A DNA stretch of 64,000 bases, taken from assembly GCA_947172415.1 (NCBI GenBank), contig OX359191.1:7673130-7737129 (forward strand), read 5' to 3'. The notes beneath the pieces are model-generated. The model saw only the letters and a list, made by a program, of their open reading frames with translations. It made no database searches and was not told the DNA's origin. The position numbers and the translations under genes were made by a program. Source of the stretch: Chondrosia reniformis. Taxonomy: Eukaryota > Porifera > Demospongiae > Chondrillida > Chondrillidae. Of the stretch, positions 1 to 11,386 are shown one piece after another. How positions within the stretch are numbered: position 1 is the first letter of the stretch; each line of letters starts with the position of its first letter.

Positions 1-70
1 ATAGTGGTCATACGTATACTGGTCATATATACTGGTCATACATATATACTGGTAGCTCTGTTCAACTCAC

Positions 71-3000
71 TCTGGCCATAGTGGGTCAAAGAAAGGAGGA
101 TGGAGTATACCTTCTAGGAATACTACAGAAATAAGAGAGTGGATAGACAGATGGATGGATGGATGGATGGGTGAATGGGTGGATGGATGAATGAGTGGAT
201 AAAGGAGCTTACCAAATTGGTTAAAAGAAGGTGAGTAATAAGCATTGACAGCTGTTGGCGGTAGCTCCCATCTAGAGATTGAACAATTAAAATGGTACAT
301 ATGATATACAGTACGTAGATGTAAGACACCTCAACAGACCTGGTCTTATCTGTCGGCTTTCCATATTGTTTCAAGCGATCAATAACTATGAATCTACTTG
401 CAGCAACACTATTCTCAAAGTAGCCATTGCTGTCATTCACATCCATCTGATGATATGTAAACAAATAAATAAATATCTATCAACAAGATGCTACAAGAAT
501 CAGTAACTGACACTCATCAACTACTAACCGTTGCATAGTAAGTGTCAAGATAGGTGATGTTGTTCACATATGATGGATAAGCAATAAGCCTTGAGATGGC
601 ATCAACCTATCAGTAACACAGTATTACAGTAAACCCAGTCATCACCTGCACTCCCAACCAATTGTACCTTCTCCTCACAACGTTTTTCAGTTTCGGCATC
701 TAACCAACCCCTGGTCTTCAGCCGGGCTTTGAAGGATTCTTCAATTGCATCAATCATAGCATTCATCTAATCAAAGTTTATAAGATTAGAGGCTTAGTAA
801 GTTAGTATATGTATGTATAAATGTATGTTTTTAGTGAATGAAAGCAGTCACATGACCTTAAGCTTAAGAGATAGATACTTCCAATTAGTTAAATATTTCT
901 ATCTATTGCGCCATATTCTTATCCATCAACCCTATTTCTACCCATCAACCCTATTTCTACACATCAACCCTATTTCTACACATCAACCCTATTTCTACCC
1001 ACCAACCCTATTTCTACCCACCAACCCTATTTCTACCCACCAACCCTATTTCTACCCACCAATCCTAGCTCTATCCACCACACCTTATTTCTGGTTCCAC
1101 CTTGTATGTTGGACTGTGTGTAGAGGCGGGATACAGTGTACTGCATCCTGGAGGTGACAATAGCTGTGCAGGTCTCATATCTTGGCTTTGCTCCATTACC
1201 CGTCAGCAAGGTGTTGAAAGAATCGTACAATCCCTTCAACCGAGAATCCAGCAGCGGAAGGTATTTGTATACCAGTAGCCATTTGACATAATTTTCTACT
1301 TCACTAAATAGTTAACAACATGGTATATTTAATGTGAATACTATATTGTAGATGTTAATATTAGGTGTGAATGCTATTATCACTAATGCAGACAAAATAG
1401 GAGGTCCTTTGTTCAATTCAAGAGATTACTATTTCACATTTCTCTTCACAATTACGTAAATGTTTGACATATTGAATGCACATACAGCTAGTCTCATGCA
1501 TGTAACAACAGCTGGATCTCACTCTTCCTTGAAATCTGATAATTGACTGGGCAGGTCCTTGAAATAGTCCTGTGTTTCCACTATCACAACAGTTTCATTG
1601 GTAATCTGATCCTCCAACCCTGCTTCCTTGAAAGACTGTTTGAAATATTGTAGCCAATCAAACTACAGAAAATATTACATTATCAAAATGCATATTAACT
1701 CTCCTGAACATAATTGGCATATGTACATATAGAAAACTCACTCCATCAAGGAACGGGTACTGAGCTGTGATATTAGCTATTGGCATTGGGTTGTATACAA
1801 GTGAGATATTCCGCAGTTGGACTCGAGAGTAAAATATCTGTATACAAGGGAAACATACAGCAAATGTACCTATAAATACACACATATACACAGTAGACTA
1901 ATATGCTCTAAGAAACTCAAAAAATAGCTCACATGCACACCCCAACTCATTTGTGGCTCCAATTGTCAGGATACTCAGTAAGAACTGTTTAACTAACAAC
2001 CTGTTTAAATTCTGGTTATGGTCCTGTTTAAATTATTTGTGTGACTGTTATTGGTAAGGCGGTCAGGAAAAAGTCTATTTATGTATTATTTAGGCATACG
2101 CCAATAATCACTTTCCTACAGGTTATCAAGCAGCAAAGGCCAGGGAAAGGAAAGAGGGAAGGAGAATCTAATAGACTACACACATAAGACTTGTAAAACT
2201 TAGGGCAAGACTAAAAAGCTTTGTATGTATGAGCCCATTAATAAAACTAAAACGTTCTAACAAAGTTGCTATAGCAAGAAATTGAACCACTTTGAGGTTT
2301 AAGCTTAATCTGCAGCTTACTTGAGATAAAGCATATTCAAGTTCAAAGACCCTGGTCATGTTCATTTTAACAGTTTCTTTGTCTGTTCCTCCGAGATCTG
2401 TCACAACCTCAGTCATAAGGGTGATGTAAGCCTCCTTAAACTAAAATGAGCAAGTAAGCAGGGAGGAGGGGGCAGGAATAGAAATAGCCAATGGCAAGTG
2501 TTAGGTACGTAATTACCTGATTGATTATGCATTACTGCATGTAAGAGCTTACTGTACTGCTGTTGTAGAAGGATGGTACCTGGAGGGTAATTCCCGACTG
2601 AGCCAACTACATGTATAGATAAAAAAATAAAAAAATGAAGTAATGATTACAATTTGTGATTTACAGAGCAGTAAAAGCTACAAATTAAAGACACTCAGTG
2701 GGTGGGGCGGGGCTAACTATTTGGTTTGTACTTCAAGATGCCCTAGCTCTTTTCTGAGGAGTCATTTGTAGTGTGCACTGAATACTGGTTCATGTTCCTA
2801 ACTTCTGGCATTATAAATTATTGGGTGTTCAGGTTAGATAGTGCAGTGCAGTGGGAAGCAAATCTCACATACATACGTACATATATAGCTTGTTTTGTGG
2901 AGTTTTTGGCATCAGCATAGACATAGAAATCGAGGAAGGCTGAACTCCCTTTGCTTTGAAGTTGAGCTAGCTGTGAAATATTCCAGGGCTCCCCAGATCC

Positions 3001-4357
3001 GCTGATATTGGCCACCTTCCAACCACCCACCGACTGCAGGATATCAATCAAGGGTTGAGCACCTGTATAAACAGAAATCAGGCGGTTGTTAGCTGTAAGC
3101 TTAAGGATGGGGTTTCGTTGATAGCTACCTCTTGCTTCTACAGCAGTTGTATTGAGGCATGATGCATAAAAAAAGCCAGTTTTCTTGACAGCTGTTGATT
3201 GTTCTGATGAATTGATATCCGCAAGGAGGCGTGAGATGGTAATTGTGTTCAAGTGGTCAAGTTGCCCAAAGCTGCTCCATCTGCCGGAACCTGAGTATTT
3301 AGAAAAATGCTACAGTGTGACACTTGGTACTTGAACAGAAATCAGAAAATTCTATTACATGGATCACTATAACTAGGCACACATCTTCACAGAATACTAA
3401 GTTGACACTGTATATACAAGTGTATTTTAATCTGAAAAGGAGAGTTTACAAACTATTTGAGTGTACTTCTGTGTGTGTTGACAACTTCAGAAGCATAACA
3501 GATTCAGGTGCAAAACGAAAACATAGTTATACATATATCAGGGAAGGGGGTGGCAAATACAATATAGTAAAATATTGAGGGGGGACCCTTAGTTCAATAT
3601 GTTTGTTGGCTATTAAAAATAGGCAATTTGACTTTCTTCAAGGAGGTGGGTCTAATGCCCTCCACCCACCCTATAGAAATCCTATCAGAGAGTATGGTAG
3701 TACTCTCTAAGTAGGGATGGCCGAAAAAAGATGGCCGCCTTATCCAATGTATTTATAATATCCTTTCAGACAGAAATATTTACTACATGTTAGCAAAATA
3801 TTATGTTTTCACTACAACTGCTTTGCAATATATCCCAAAAAGAGGAGTTTTGTTCTGTCTAGCCAAATGTTGTGAACAAGAAAATGTGTCCAAACAATTT
3901 CATTATGGCCTTACCATATGGTATAAATATTATATATACATATTTTGATGAATATTTTAGTAATATGATTAACTATATAGAGTGAATCAGGGTGGTTGCA
4001 TACCTTGGACTGAATGTGAACCCCTTGTGTATACATACCTTCTGGTATAGTATTCTTAGCTTCCCATCCACCACAGGCAAAGCCATAAAAGTCCTGACAA
4101 GGAGACTTGCTCTCATCCATAGAGGAGAGGATCTCAGAGGCCAAGTTGACACAGGCACTGGAGTCGCAGGTCCCTCCAACACTTGCTGAAGATGAAGACT
4201 TACTTGCCATGTTAGCATAAAGAGCAATGAAGACGACTGCAACAACTAGAAGCACTAACACTAAGACTATCAAAGCTATCACAATTACATAATTCCTTCC
4301 ATTCCCTTTATTATTTCTAGCTTTATTATCCAGGAGAGTTATATCTTCCTTGTCCAT
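71..4357 (-). CDS. M13-family zinc metallopeptidase (neprilysin/ECE-like), 5' part, incomplete at left edge
   Basis: Type II membrane ectopeptidase of the neprilysin/endothelin-converting-enzyme family; such enzymes cleave extracellular peptides. I assembled 13 phase-consistent exons: 4039-4357, 3129-3290, 2881-3062, 2553-2606, 2321-2440, 1742-1837, 1523-1662, 1084-1303, 668-766, 529-606, 340-446, 213-271 and 71-122. They give about 562 residues. The start ATG (4357) is followed by a short charged cytoplasmic tail and a hydrophobic anchor at residues 24-47. Then comes the M13 N-terminal domain with DFYGFACGGW, the FDWLQYF region, and near the left edge the conserved VNAYY and GILHPPFFDP blocks. 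The zinc-binding HExxH and the second Glu motif would lie beyond base 1, so catalytic competence cannot be judged. Family assignment is firm; the particular member is not. It is divergent to SF3B4, 1.2 kb away. Confidence 0.88.
147..200. repeat. (GGAT)n microsatellite
   Basis: Imperfect tetranucleotide run of atgg/gtgg units inside an intron of the M13 peptidase gene. Apparent reading frames across it are repeat translations. Confidence 0.8.
921..1077. repeat. 19-bp minisatellite in an M13 peptidase intron
   Basis: About eight tandem copies of a unit close to ccaccaaccctatttctac, with the first bases varying between cacatc, cccatc and cccacc. The array ends just before the donor of the exon at 1084-1303. 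Confidence 0.85.
3560..3660 (+). repeat. Dispersed repeat family 1, copy 1
   Basis: The stretch with tttgttggctattaaaaa and aggcaatttgactttc is closely similar to sequence near 9510-9565 (+) and to the reverse complement of 30370-30425. All three copies are intronic. No terminal inverted repeats could be fixed by eye, so the class is unknown. Confidence 0.6.
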
Positions 4358-5565
4358 CTACAAAAGAATAATAATGACAATACAAAAGACCTTGAACTGG
4401 CCTGGTGATTAAAGCCCTTATCAATACAGCCGCCTGTGATATAAGCAATGCTATTATGCTACCTTAATTATAATGCATTACAGTAGTTAAATGATTCATC
4501 CATATTGAATGTCAAATCCATTTCCCACATTTTTGTATGCACACATTATATAGATCATTCTTGCTGGGTGCAGCTAATCCTTAATTTCCAAGAATCCTTT
4601 GGTAGGTATATATCTTTAATAATTCCATTATCTTTAATATTATGATGAATCACATTCCCTTAACTAACTGAGGTCCTTAGAGAAAATTTTGCAATCTATT
4701 TCCTCTTTCCTATATAGCCGATTTCCAAGGCCACAAACTATATATGGACAACTCTTTCCTTAACATAAGCAACAGGAGATAAGTTAACAACATTAACAAT
4801 GCCAATTTATAAATAATCCCTGTAATCAATGGATGCAATCCAATTATAATGAATCACTTTACATATATGGAACTCACATATTATTCTCTATTGTATGCAA
4901 TACTGTATGTATTCTATTTCAAAATTATCAGTGAACCATTCGGTCTAGTTCAAACTGAACAACTTCACATGAATTTTGTCATGTGATACGCATCCTGCGG
5001 ATAAGTGGCTTTTGATTGAAGTATAATTATACAATTCGGACAGTTAGAAGCTCCTGCGTCTTCGTTCTATTTAAATAAAATGTCAGCTAAGTACGTCTTC
5101 GTGTGATTTGCATTGTAAATGACGGGTTGTATTGTCGCACTTAACTGAACATTTTATTGAAACAGAACGTCTGCCTTACTCGTAAATTACAATATACCGG
5201 TACCATCATATTTCTATTTACAGCCAAGAATACGTAAAACCTTACTGAGTACAATGAACTATTTAAGGCTAATCTTTCGAAATGAAGAAAATATATCAGA
5301 TGCAGGATCGTGTAACCCAGGCTGCCACGCCCAAATGTAGGTTACCGTATCAATCTCTCGCAAGCTGGATCCGATAAACAGTTCTTCCTCTTGTCTTTCG
5401 CTCATGACACTAATGATTTCCTAACATTCTATATTATACATACAGGCTGGGTAGGAGCAAACACAGACCTTACCTTCACAGTACGTAATAAGGCTTCTCG
5501 TGGACTCGTGACAGGTTTCGATAATATCGAACGCCTAATCTAATATAATAGCGCATTGCCGTAAA
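4358..5565. other. Intergenic region between divergent M13 peptidase and SF3B4 starts
   Basis: AT-rich DNA between two divergent start codons. I see no convincing reading frame, RNA gene or tandem repeat. It presumably holds both promoters and 5' UTRs; the right-hand 150 bp before the SF3B4 start is richer in CpG. Confidence 0.6.
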
Positions 5566-8500
5566 ATGGCTGCCGGTCCGATCCAAGAAAGAAATCAAGG
5601 TAAGCGCCAAACAAGCGTTTGTTGACTATTTTTGTATCATATTCTCTCACAATAACCGAAAGATGCTACGATATATGTCGGAGGCTTGGACGATAAGGTG
5701 ACAGAGTCATTGCTATGGGAACTGTTCCTTCAAGCTGGACCAGTTGGTGAGTCTCTGCGTCTCGTCTCTGCACGCTTCTAAGCTAAAATGTTTGGACGAC
5801 ACTTTTACACAATCACAGAAGAGAATCTAGTGACACCAGTACTCTCTCGTGCATGAATAATCTGAAAGACGTTTTCAACATGCTACATCTATTCTGGAGT
5901 AAAAGGCCTATAGAGAAGTAAACCTAACGAAAGCATTGGATTGGATACAAGAGTTTTCTCCTTCTCCACTCTACTTGCATATAAAGATTTTGCCCAAGAA
6001 TAAATAATTTTCAAATTTGTCCTTTGCTTTCACTGCTGTAAGGATGATCTCCCCTAGGTAGAATAAAAAAACATTTGTAAAATCAAATTGTTGATGCATT
6101 GATTGCTTGTACATGTGAATGGACATGTTTGCAATTGTGTGTTGCATGTTGTAGCTAATGTCCATATGCCAAAGGATAGGATTACCACATCACATCAAGG
6201 TTACGGTTTTGTGGAATTTATGGGTGAGGAGGATGCAGATTATGCAATCAAAATCATGAATATGATTAAGCTATATGGAAAACCAATCAGAGTTAATAAG
6301 GTATGTTGTAATACAGTTTTAACTTTAATATATATTGTACTGAATTATATATTCGTATGTACGTATGTTTTTATATATATAATTCATTAAGTTTAGTTTT
6401 CTATGATTGTGGATGATTGGTTTTATAGATGTTTTATATTATTTCCACAGGCAGCGTCCAATACAAAGAACCTGGATATAGGTGCTAATCTTTTCATTGG
6501 AAATTTAGATCCTGAGATTGATGAGAAACTTTTGTATGACACCTTCAGTGCCTTTGGAGTGATCCTAGAAACGCCTAAGGTACGTATGTATCTCCACAGT
6601 GCATTGTGCTAGTAGGAATATATAATTAACCACGACTGGTAATCAGGCTAAGGGAAACATAATGACAGGTACATATGTACATATGTACATATGTACCTAT
6701 ACTCAGATAATGCGAGATCCTGACACAGGAAACTCTAAAGGATTTGCTTTTGTCAAGTATGCCAGTTTTGATGCATCGGACGCAGCCATTGAGGCTATGC
6801 ACGGCCAGCACCTGTGTAATAGAGCAATCTCTGTCACGTATGCCTTCAAGAAGGAGTCAAAAGGAGAGAGACATGGATCTGCAGCAGGTAAGACACTTAG
6901 AGCAGTAAGCTAAGACTGAAGACAAATACATTATCAGCAAATGCTACCACAAATTAAGTTAGCCAGTAGAGATTTACATATGAATTGCAAGTAACTATTG
7001 TATATATACAGGGCTGCATAGAGATTCCCCCTCTAGACATTTGGGAACCCCCTAAACTGCTTTAACACCCTCTTACCCCCCCCCCCCCCCCCCCCCCCTT
7101 AATTTTGTTTTTTTTGCCCCCTCTTGCCCCAAGTTCTGCATGCAGCCCTGATATATACACTATTCCAATACTTTTACAACTCGGCCATCTTGATAGATTG
7201 TCATGTAATTGGGTCGGCCATATTTTCAACTCTGCCATCTTGATTCTTTTCATTAGAGAGATTACTGGCTGCTCAAAATCCATTGTCTCAAGCAGATAGA
7301 CCCCATCAGATGTTTGCCGACACAGCACCCACCAATCCAGTCCCTCCCCCAGCCAGCAGACCAACACAGAAGAATCCGGAGAAGCAAGTGCCAACTCCCT
7401 TTCCAATGGCTCCACCTCTTGGTGCTCCTCCCATGCCACCTCCACTGTTCGGAGTGCCTCCTCCACCCATGGGCAACCAGTTCCAGCCACCACCTATGAT
7501 GCCCCCTCCCCCTCCACCAAGTGAGAGCACTTCCACATGGCAGACATGGCTGCATCTCAGACTATCATGCTTACATTAATAATGTCTATTAAGTTGAATG
7601 TGAAAAGGAGAATTGATGAAACTTTATTACATAACCTTTAATTTTCCTTGATGCCCATTTGGTTAAGTATGTACGTAGGTGCTAACTAGCTACAAGGTAG
7701 AGAAGGTAGTTGTTACCACAGAGAAGAATAGATATTTATTTGGTTGTTATATACATAGTTTAGATATTAAAATGACTAGTTGTAAGCAGGGATGTGCACA
7801 TGTTGCATAATCAATGGATTTGTAGTCATTTCTTAATATGGGAGACCTTAAGCCATAACTTGTTAGCTCTCCCGATGTTTGTACATTTCATAGTATATAT
7901 ATATCTCTAGAGATACATTTCTTATGTATCAGCAATACCACGTGTACAAAGTGCCTTGCCTCCTTGTCTTAGAATGTTAGTTACACCCCCGCATATCATT
8001 CCTCATATGGTATGCATTCAATGATCTCTTCTCATGTAGGTTTGGGAGAAAGGCCACCATTTGGTAAGTAGTTTACAGAAAAGAGTGGTTAGACAGTCTT
8101 ATCCATAATCCACCAACATTGTTACTAGTGGTCCCCCGAAATGTACCTAAACTCCACCTCTGTACCCCATAGGTGGGTACACTGAGTCATGTGACCCCCA
8201 TAGGTGGGTACACTGAGTCATGTGACCCCCATAGGTGGGTACACTGAGTCATGTGACCCCCATAGGTGGGTACACTGAGTCATGTGACCCCCATAGGTGG
8301 GTATATTGAGTCATGTGACCTCCTCATAGGTGGGTACACTGAGTCATGTGACCTCCCCATAGGTGGGTACACTGAGTCATGTGACCTCCCCATAGGTGGG
8401 TATATTGAGTCATGTGACCTCCTCATAGGTGGGTACACTGAGTCATGTGACCTCTCCATAGGTGGGTACACTGAGTCATGTGACCCCCATAGGTGGGTAC

Positions 8501-8800
8501 ACTGAGTCATGTGACCCCCATAGGTGGGTATATTGAGTCATGTGACCTCTCCATAGGTGGGTATATTGAGTCATGTGACCTCCTCATAGGTGGGTACATT
8601 GACCTCATCACTTTTCTTATTGTAGGAATGCTTCCACCACCTGGTATGGGTATTCCCCTGGGTCAAGGACCTGGCAACCTCCCCAGACCACTCTTCCCAG
8701 GTAAGCCCCTGTGGGTTGTGTAACCATAGTAACCAAGCAGCTGAAGGCACTTCCTTCTGTAGGACCTCCACCTCCACCACCCACATCTTCCATGACTTGA
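5566..8800 (+). CDS. SF3B4: Splicing factor 3B subunit 4 (SAP49)
   Basis: Core U2 snRNP SF3b subunit that contacts pre-mRNA near the branch site in the nucleus. Nine exons: 5566-5599, 5663-5746, 6155-6300, 6451-6579, 6707-6887, 7257-7520, 8040-8063, 8626-8700 and 8763-8800. They join in phase to 324 codons plus stop. The N-terminus reads [20 protein letters not shown], nearly identical to the animal consensus. RRM1 (about residues 13-90) includes GYGFVEF. RRM2 (about 100-180) includes [10 protein letters not shown]-like and [11 protein letters not shown] motifs. The rest is the usual Pro/Gly/Met-rich tail. It is shorter than the roughly 424-residue human protein because the proline-rich tail is shorter. 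One exon is only 24 nt. Only 192 bp separate its stop from the next start codon. Confidence 0.96.
5870..5965 (+). repeat. Dispersed repeat family 2, copy 1 (SF3B4 intron)
   Basis: Contains the landmarks acatgctacatctatt, agtaaaaggcctatag, and tacaagagttttctcc near its end. The same order of blocks recurs at 37085-37202 (+), 22430-22550 (-) and 15710-15766 (-). Confidence 0.65.
7009..7150. mobile_element. Candidate hAT-type MITE with a poly-C core
   Basis: The stretch begins cagggctgcat and ends atgcagccctg, a perfect 11-bp terminal inverted repeat of the hAT-like CAGGG type. It is flanked on both sides by ta-rich octamers resembling a target-site duplication. A run of about 22 C residues lies inside. 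It sits in an SF3B4 intron and has no coding capacity. Confidence 0.5.
8166..8605. repeat. 31-33-bp minisatellite carrying 13 copies of an AP-1/E-box-like motif
   Basis: Tandem array in SF3B4 intron 7 with unit ataggtgggtacactgagtc followed by atgtgacccccc-like bases. I count 13 copies of the core tgagtcatgtgac. Variants are tatatt for tacact, and tcctc, tcccc or ctcc before the next unit. Both strands are open across it because the unit lacks stops, so the apparent reading frames are artefacts. Confidence 0.92.
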
Positions 8801-8992
8801 GGAAGCCAACTTTGTAACTGTATTGACAACCATTTAATTCTTCTGAGTTGTAACACGTTCTTTTTTATTTGAACTTGCAATGACAAGAAAACATTGTTAT
8901 GAAAGAAGAAAGGGTTTTTTACATGACGGCGACTGGATATGCTCCGTAGGTACATATTACGGGGAAATTCCCTATTAGTAAAGTCATTTGAC

Positions 8993-11386
8993 ATGGCAAC
9001 TACGGTGGAAGCGAAAATAGTGACTCTTGGCTCGGAAGGTATGCTGGTGTTGCTAGCGAGGACTGTGTCGGTGCGGTTCACATCCATTCAATGTTCAAAA
9101 TTTTGCGTTTTGTAGGCGTTGGTAAGACGTCCCTTATCATGAGGCAAGTAGGCAATATGCTTCCTCGCTCTATCAGCCCGACCATTGGCGCGTCCTTCTT
9201 TACATTCTCCATGTAAGTAATCCTTACGTAGACGGTAAGGTCCTCGCCTATATGTTGCTGCGGAGGCGCAGATGATTTCAAGTTAAGACTACCATGAATA
9301 CGGACCGAGACGGCCCCACTCATAACCAACAGCCGTTGGGCCTTGTATTGACGTTTGTATCTTCGTTATATATTGATATTCACAGGTATATACAGGAGAA
9401 GAGACTGAAAATCCAACTCTGGGATACAGCAGGTCAGGAGAGGTCAGTAACAGTGTCAATAAGGTTCACAAGGGAGTGGTTCTTTCTCAAGGGAGTGTAA
9501 AATACAATGATTGATAAAACATTGAGAGGCATTTTGTCTGTTATTAAAAATGGCAATTTTGATTCCCCCATCCCCCCCCCCCCACACACACACAAAGAAA
9601 CTCAGTGTGTTCATCCTGAAATGAGACACTTGGAGAATGAGATGCTAAAGGATTACAGTGCATGAGGATGTAATACCTGTAATACTTGTCTTGTACTGTT
9701 TGAGGAAGACTATATATGATTGCAGTAAATCAAGTAATATCCTTCTCTTCCATGTAGGTTTCGTGCAATGGTAAGTGTTGAAGGACTGGAGCATGGGAAT
9801 CTTCAATTGGATTCCCCTTGAGAGCATACTATGGTGGCATTTGACCCTTGATTGGGTGCTGTGGGTTGCAGTAAATATAGACAATTAGGCCAAGGGATAG
9901 TTTCAGCTTCAGGGTCAAAGGTCAAGTGATTTGCTTATGTACACACTGATTGAAGGTCATTCTGACCCATGGGGATCGCCACTGCTTCATATAAGAGGGA
10001 GGTGTGAAAGGGGTGGCAATTGTACCTCTGAGGCAGAGCACTGGTGGCCGTAACCAGCTGTCCTGGGTTCAATTCTTAGCAAATTTTTATTTCATATGTC
10101 TCCCTCCTTGTAACATTTGACTTTGATCACTTGTGGTTTAATAATCACTTCAATTATGTATATAATACATATATATGTACGTATACATGTAGTAGGGTAG
10201 TTCGTTAAGCTCCCTGTACTCTAACCATTTCCTTTACCCTCTTAGGCACCACTGTATTATAGGAAGTGCAATGCTGCTCTTATAGTGTACGATATAACTA
10301 ATATGTCTACATTTCAAGATGCAAAGGATTGGATTAAGGGTAAGGCAGTTTGAAACGTCATCTTTGTTGTATGTGAAAGCATTGTCCTTTATATCTATAT
10401 CTTTCCTCCTTAATATCATAGAGATTAAAGAAAGAGCAGAAAACCCTATTGGTAAGTGAGCAAAGATCAAGAAGAACAACTCAAATTTGAATCCATTACT
10501 AAATGACTAGTACTAATGAATTTTAATTTGTAATGGAACGTCTTCAACTGTACATGTTTTGATATCCATTTCTTCAGTGTTAGTACTGGTTGGCAATAAA
10601 ACAGATTTAGAAGCACAGCGAGAGGTTTCAGTGCAAGAAGCTGATGATTATGTAGCATCTATTGGAGGGAAACACCTGCAATCATCAGCAGTCACAGGAC
10701 AAGGTGTGACCTCCAATTCCCCACAATTAGCAATCCAGACCCTTCTTCATACTCCATTTTTAAGATGGAGTCACAGGGAAGAGTCTAGTCTGCTGTGACA
10801 CTATTGCTATACTAATGACCTAAGGAGAACTGATATCAAAAATGAAATTAAACACAAAATGTAATAACAGCTGAAATTTCCTTTGTTTTCCAAAGAAAAA
10901 GTGTGAAATTTAAAATTGAAAAATAATGGCTATGTTGAAGACACGCTTGTGTCCTAGTGTTGTGAGCTTGTATATTCAAACCTGTGCATGTGTGGATAAG
11001 TGGAGAATGCCATATATGCATTAGGTAATGTATCATTAACTATTATGAGCAAACAAACAGTCTTTTAACAAGTAACTCTATATTTTCTATTAGGCAGGAG
11101 TTATTAGCTATTGTGAGTACATTGTGTAATACTTTTAGTTCTCTTCATCGGTTTAGGAGTAAAAGACATATTCCTACAGGCTGCCCAAGACTTATCAGAT
11201 TTTTATGATAACAACATGCTGACAAGGTCAGGGGACCCCACTGTCTCCTTCACAGAGTTTCAATCGCCCGTCAATACCCCTCCGTCCATCCCTCAGACGA
11301 GTGGTCACACTCCCCATAGCTCACTGTCAAGTAAAAACAATGGCAGGAAACAAGGAAATAGACAAGATTCTACTTGTTACTGTTAA
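8993..11386 (+). CDS. Rab-family small GTPase (Rab21/Rab22-like)
   Basis: Membrane-trafficking GTPase. Eight exons: 8993-9038, 9116-9212, 9386-9442, 9758-9770, 10246-10339, 10422-10451, 10578-10703 and 11157-11386. Total 230 residues. Visible motifs: P-loop GSEGVGKTS, switch-I region SPTIGASF, G3 [10 protein letters not shown]4 GNKTDLE, and a C-terminal CYC that would be geranylgeranylated. The G5 motif reads SSAVT rather than the usual TSAK. Internal sequence is closest in memory to the Rab5/21/22/31 endosomal group; I do not assign an exact orthologue. Exon 4 is only 13 nt and encodes the F-R-A-M of the switch-II segment. Start chosen at the ATG directly preceding the P-loop strand; no upstream in-frame exon was found. 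Several AATAAA-like signals lie about 170-190 bp after the stop. Confidence 0.92.
9505..9570 (+). repeat. Dispersed repeat family 1, copy 2 (Rab intron)
   Basis: Shares the tgttattaaaaatggcaatt block with copies near 3600 and 30400, followed by a C-rich run and a CA run. Confidence 0.55.
10005..10080 (+). mobile_element. Candidate tRNA-derived SINE or tRNA pseudogene fragment
   Basis: In a Rab intron, the segment with gaggcagagcactggt resembles a degenerate polymerase III A box/D arm. A perfect 5-bp anticodon-type stem (ctggt/accag) closes a 7-base loop, and then comes a B-box-like gggttcaattc. The T stem is mismatched and the loop lacks T at position 33, so it is not a functional tRNA. No A-rich tail was delimited. 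Confidence 0.4.

Noticed and set aside
7062-7555. Plus- and minus-strand frames overlapping the SF3B4 proline-rich exon
   Set aside because: Shadows of a proline-codon-rich exon and a poly-C run.
8266-8723. Open frames on both strands across the SF3B4 intron 7 array
   Set aside because: Stop-free tandem repeat; the SF3B4 frame jumps from 8063 to 8626.
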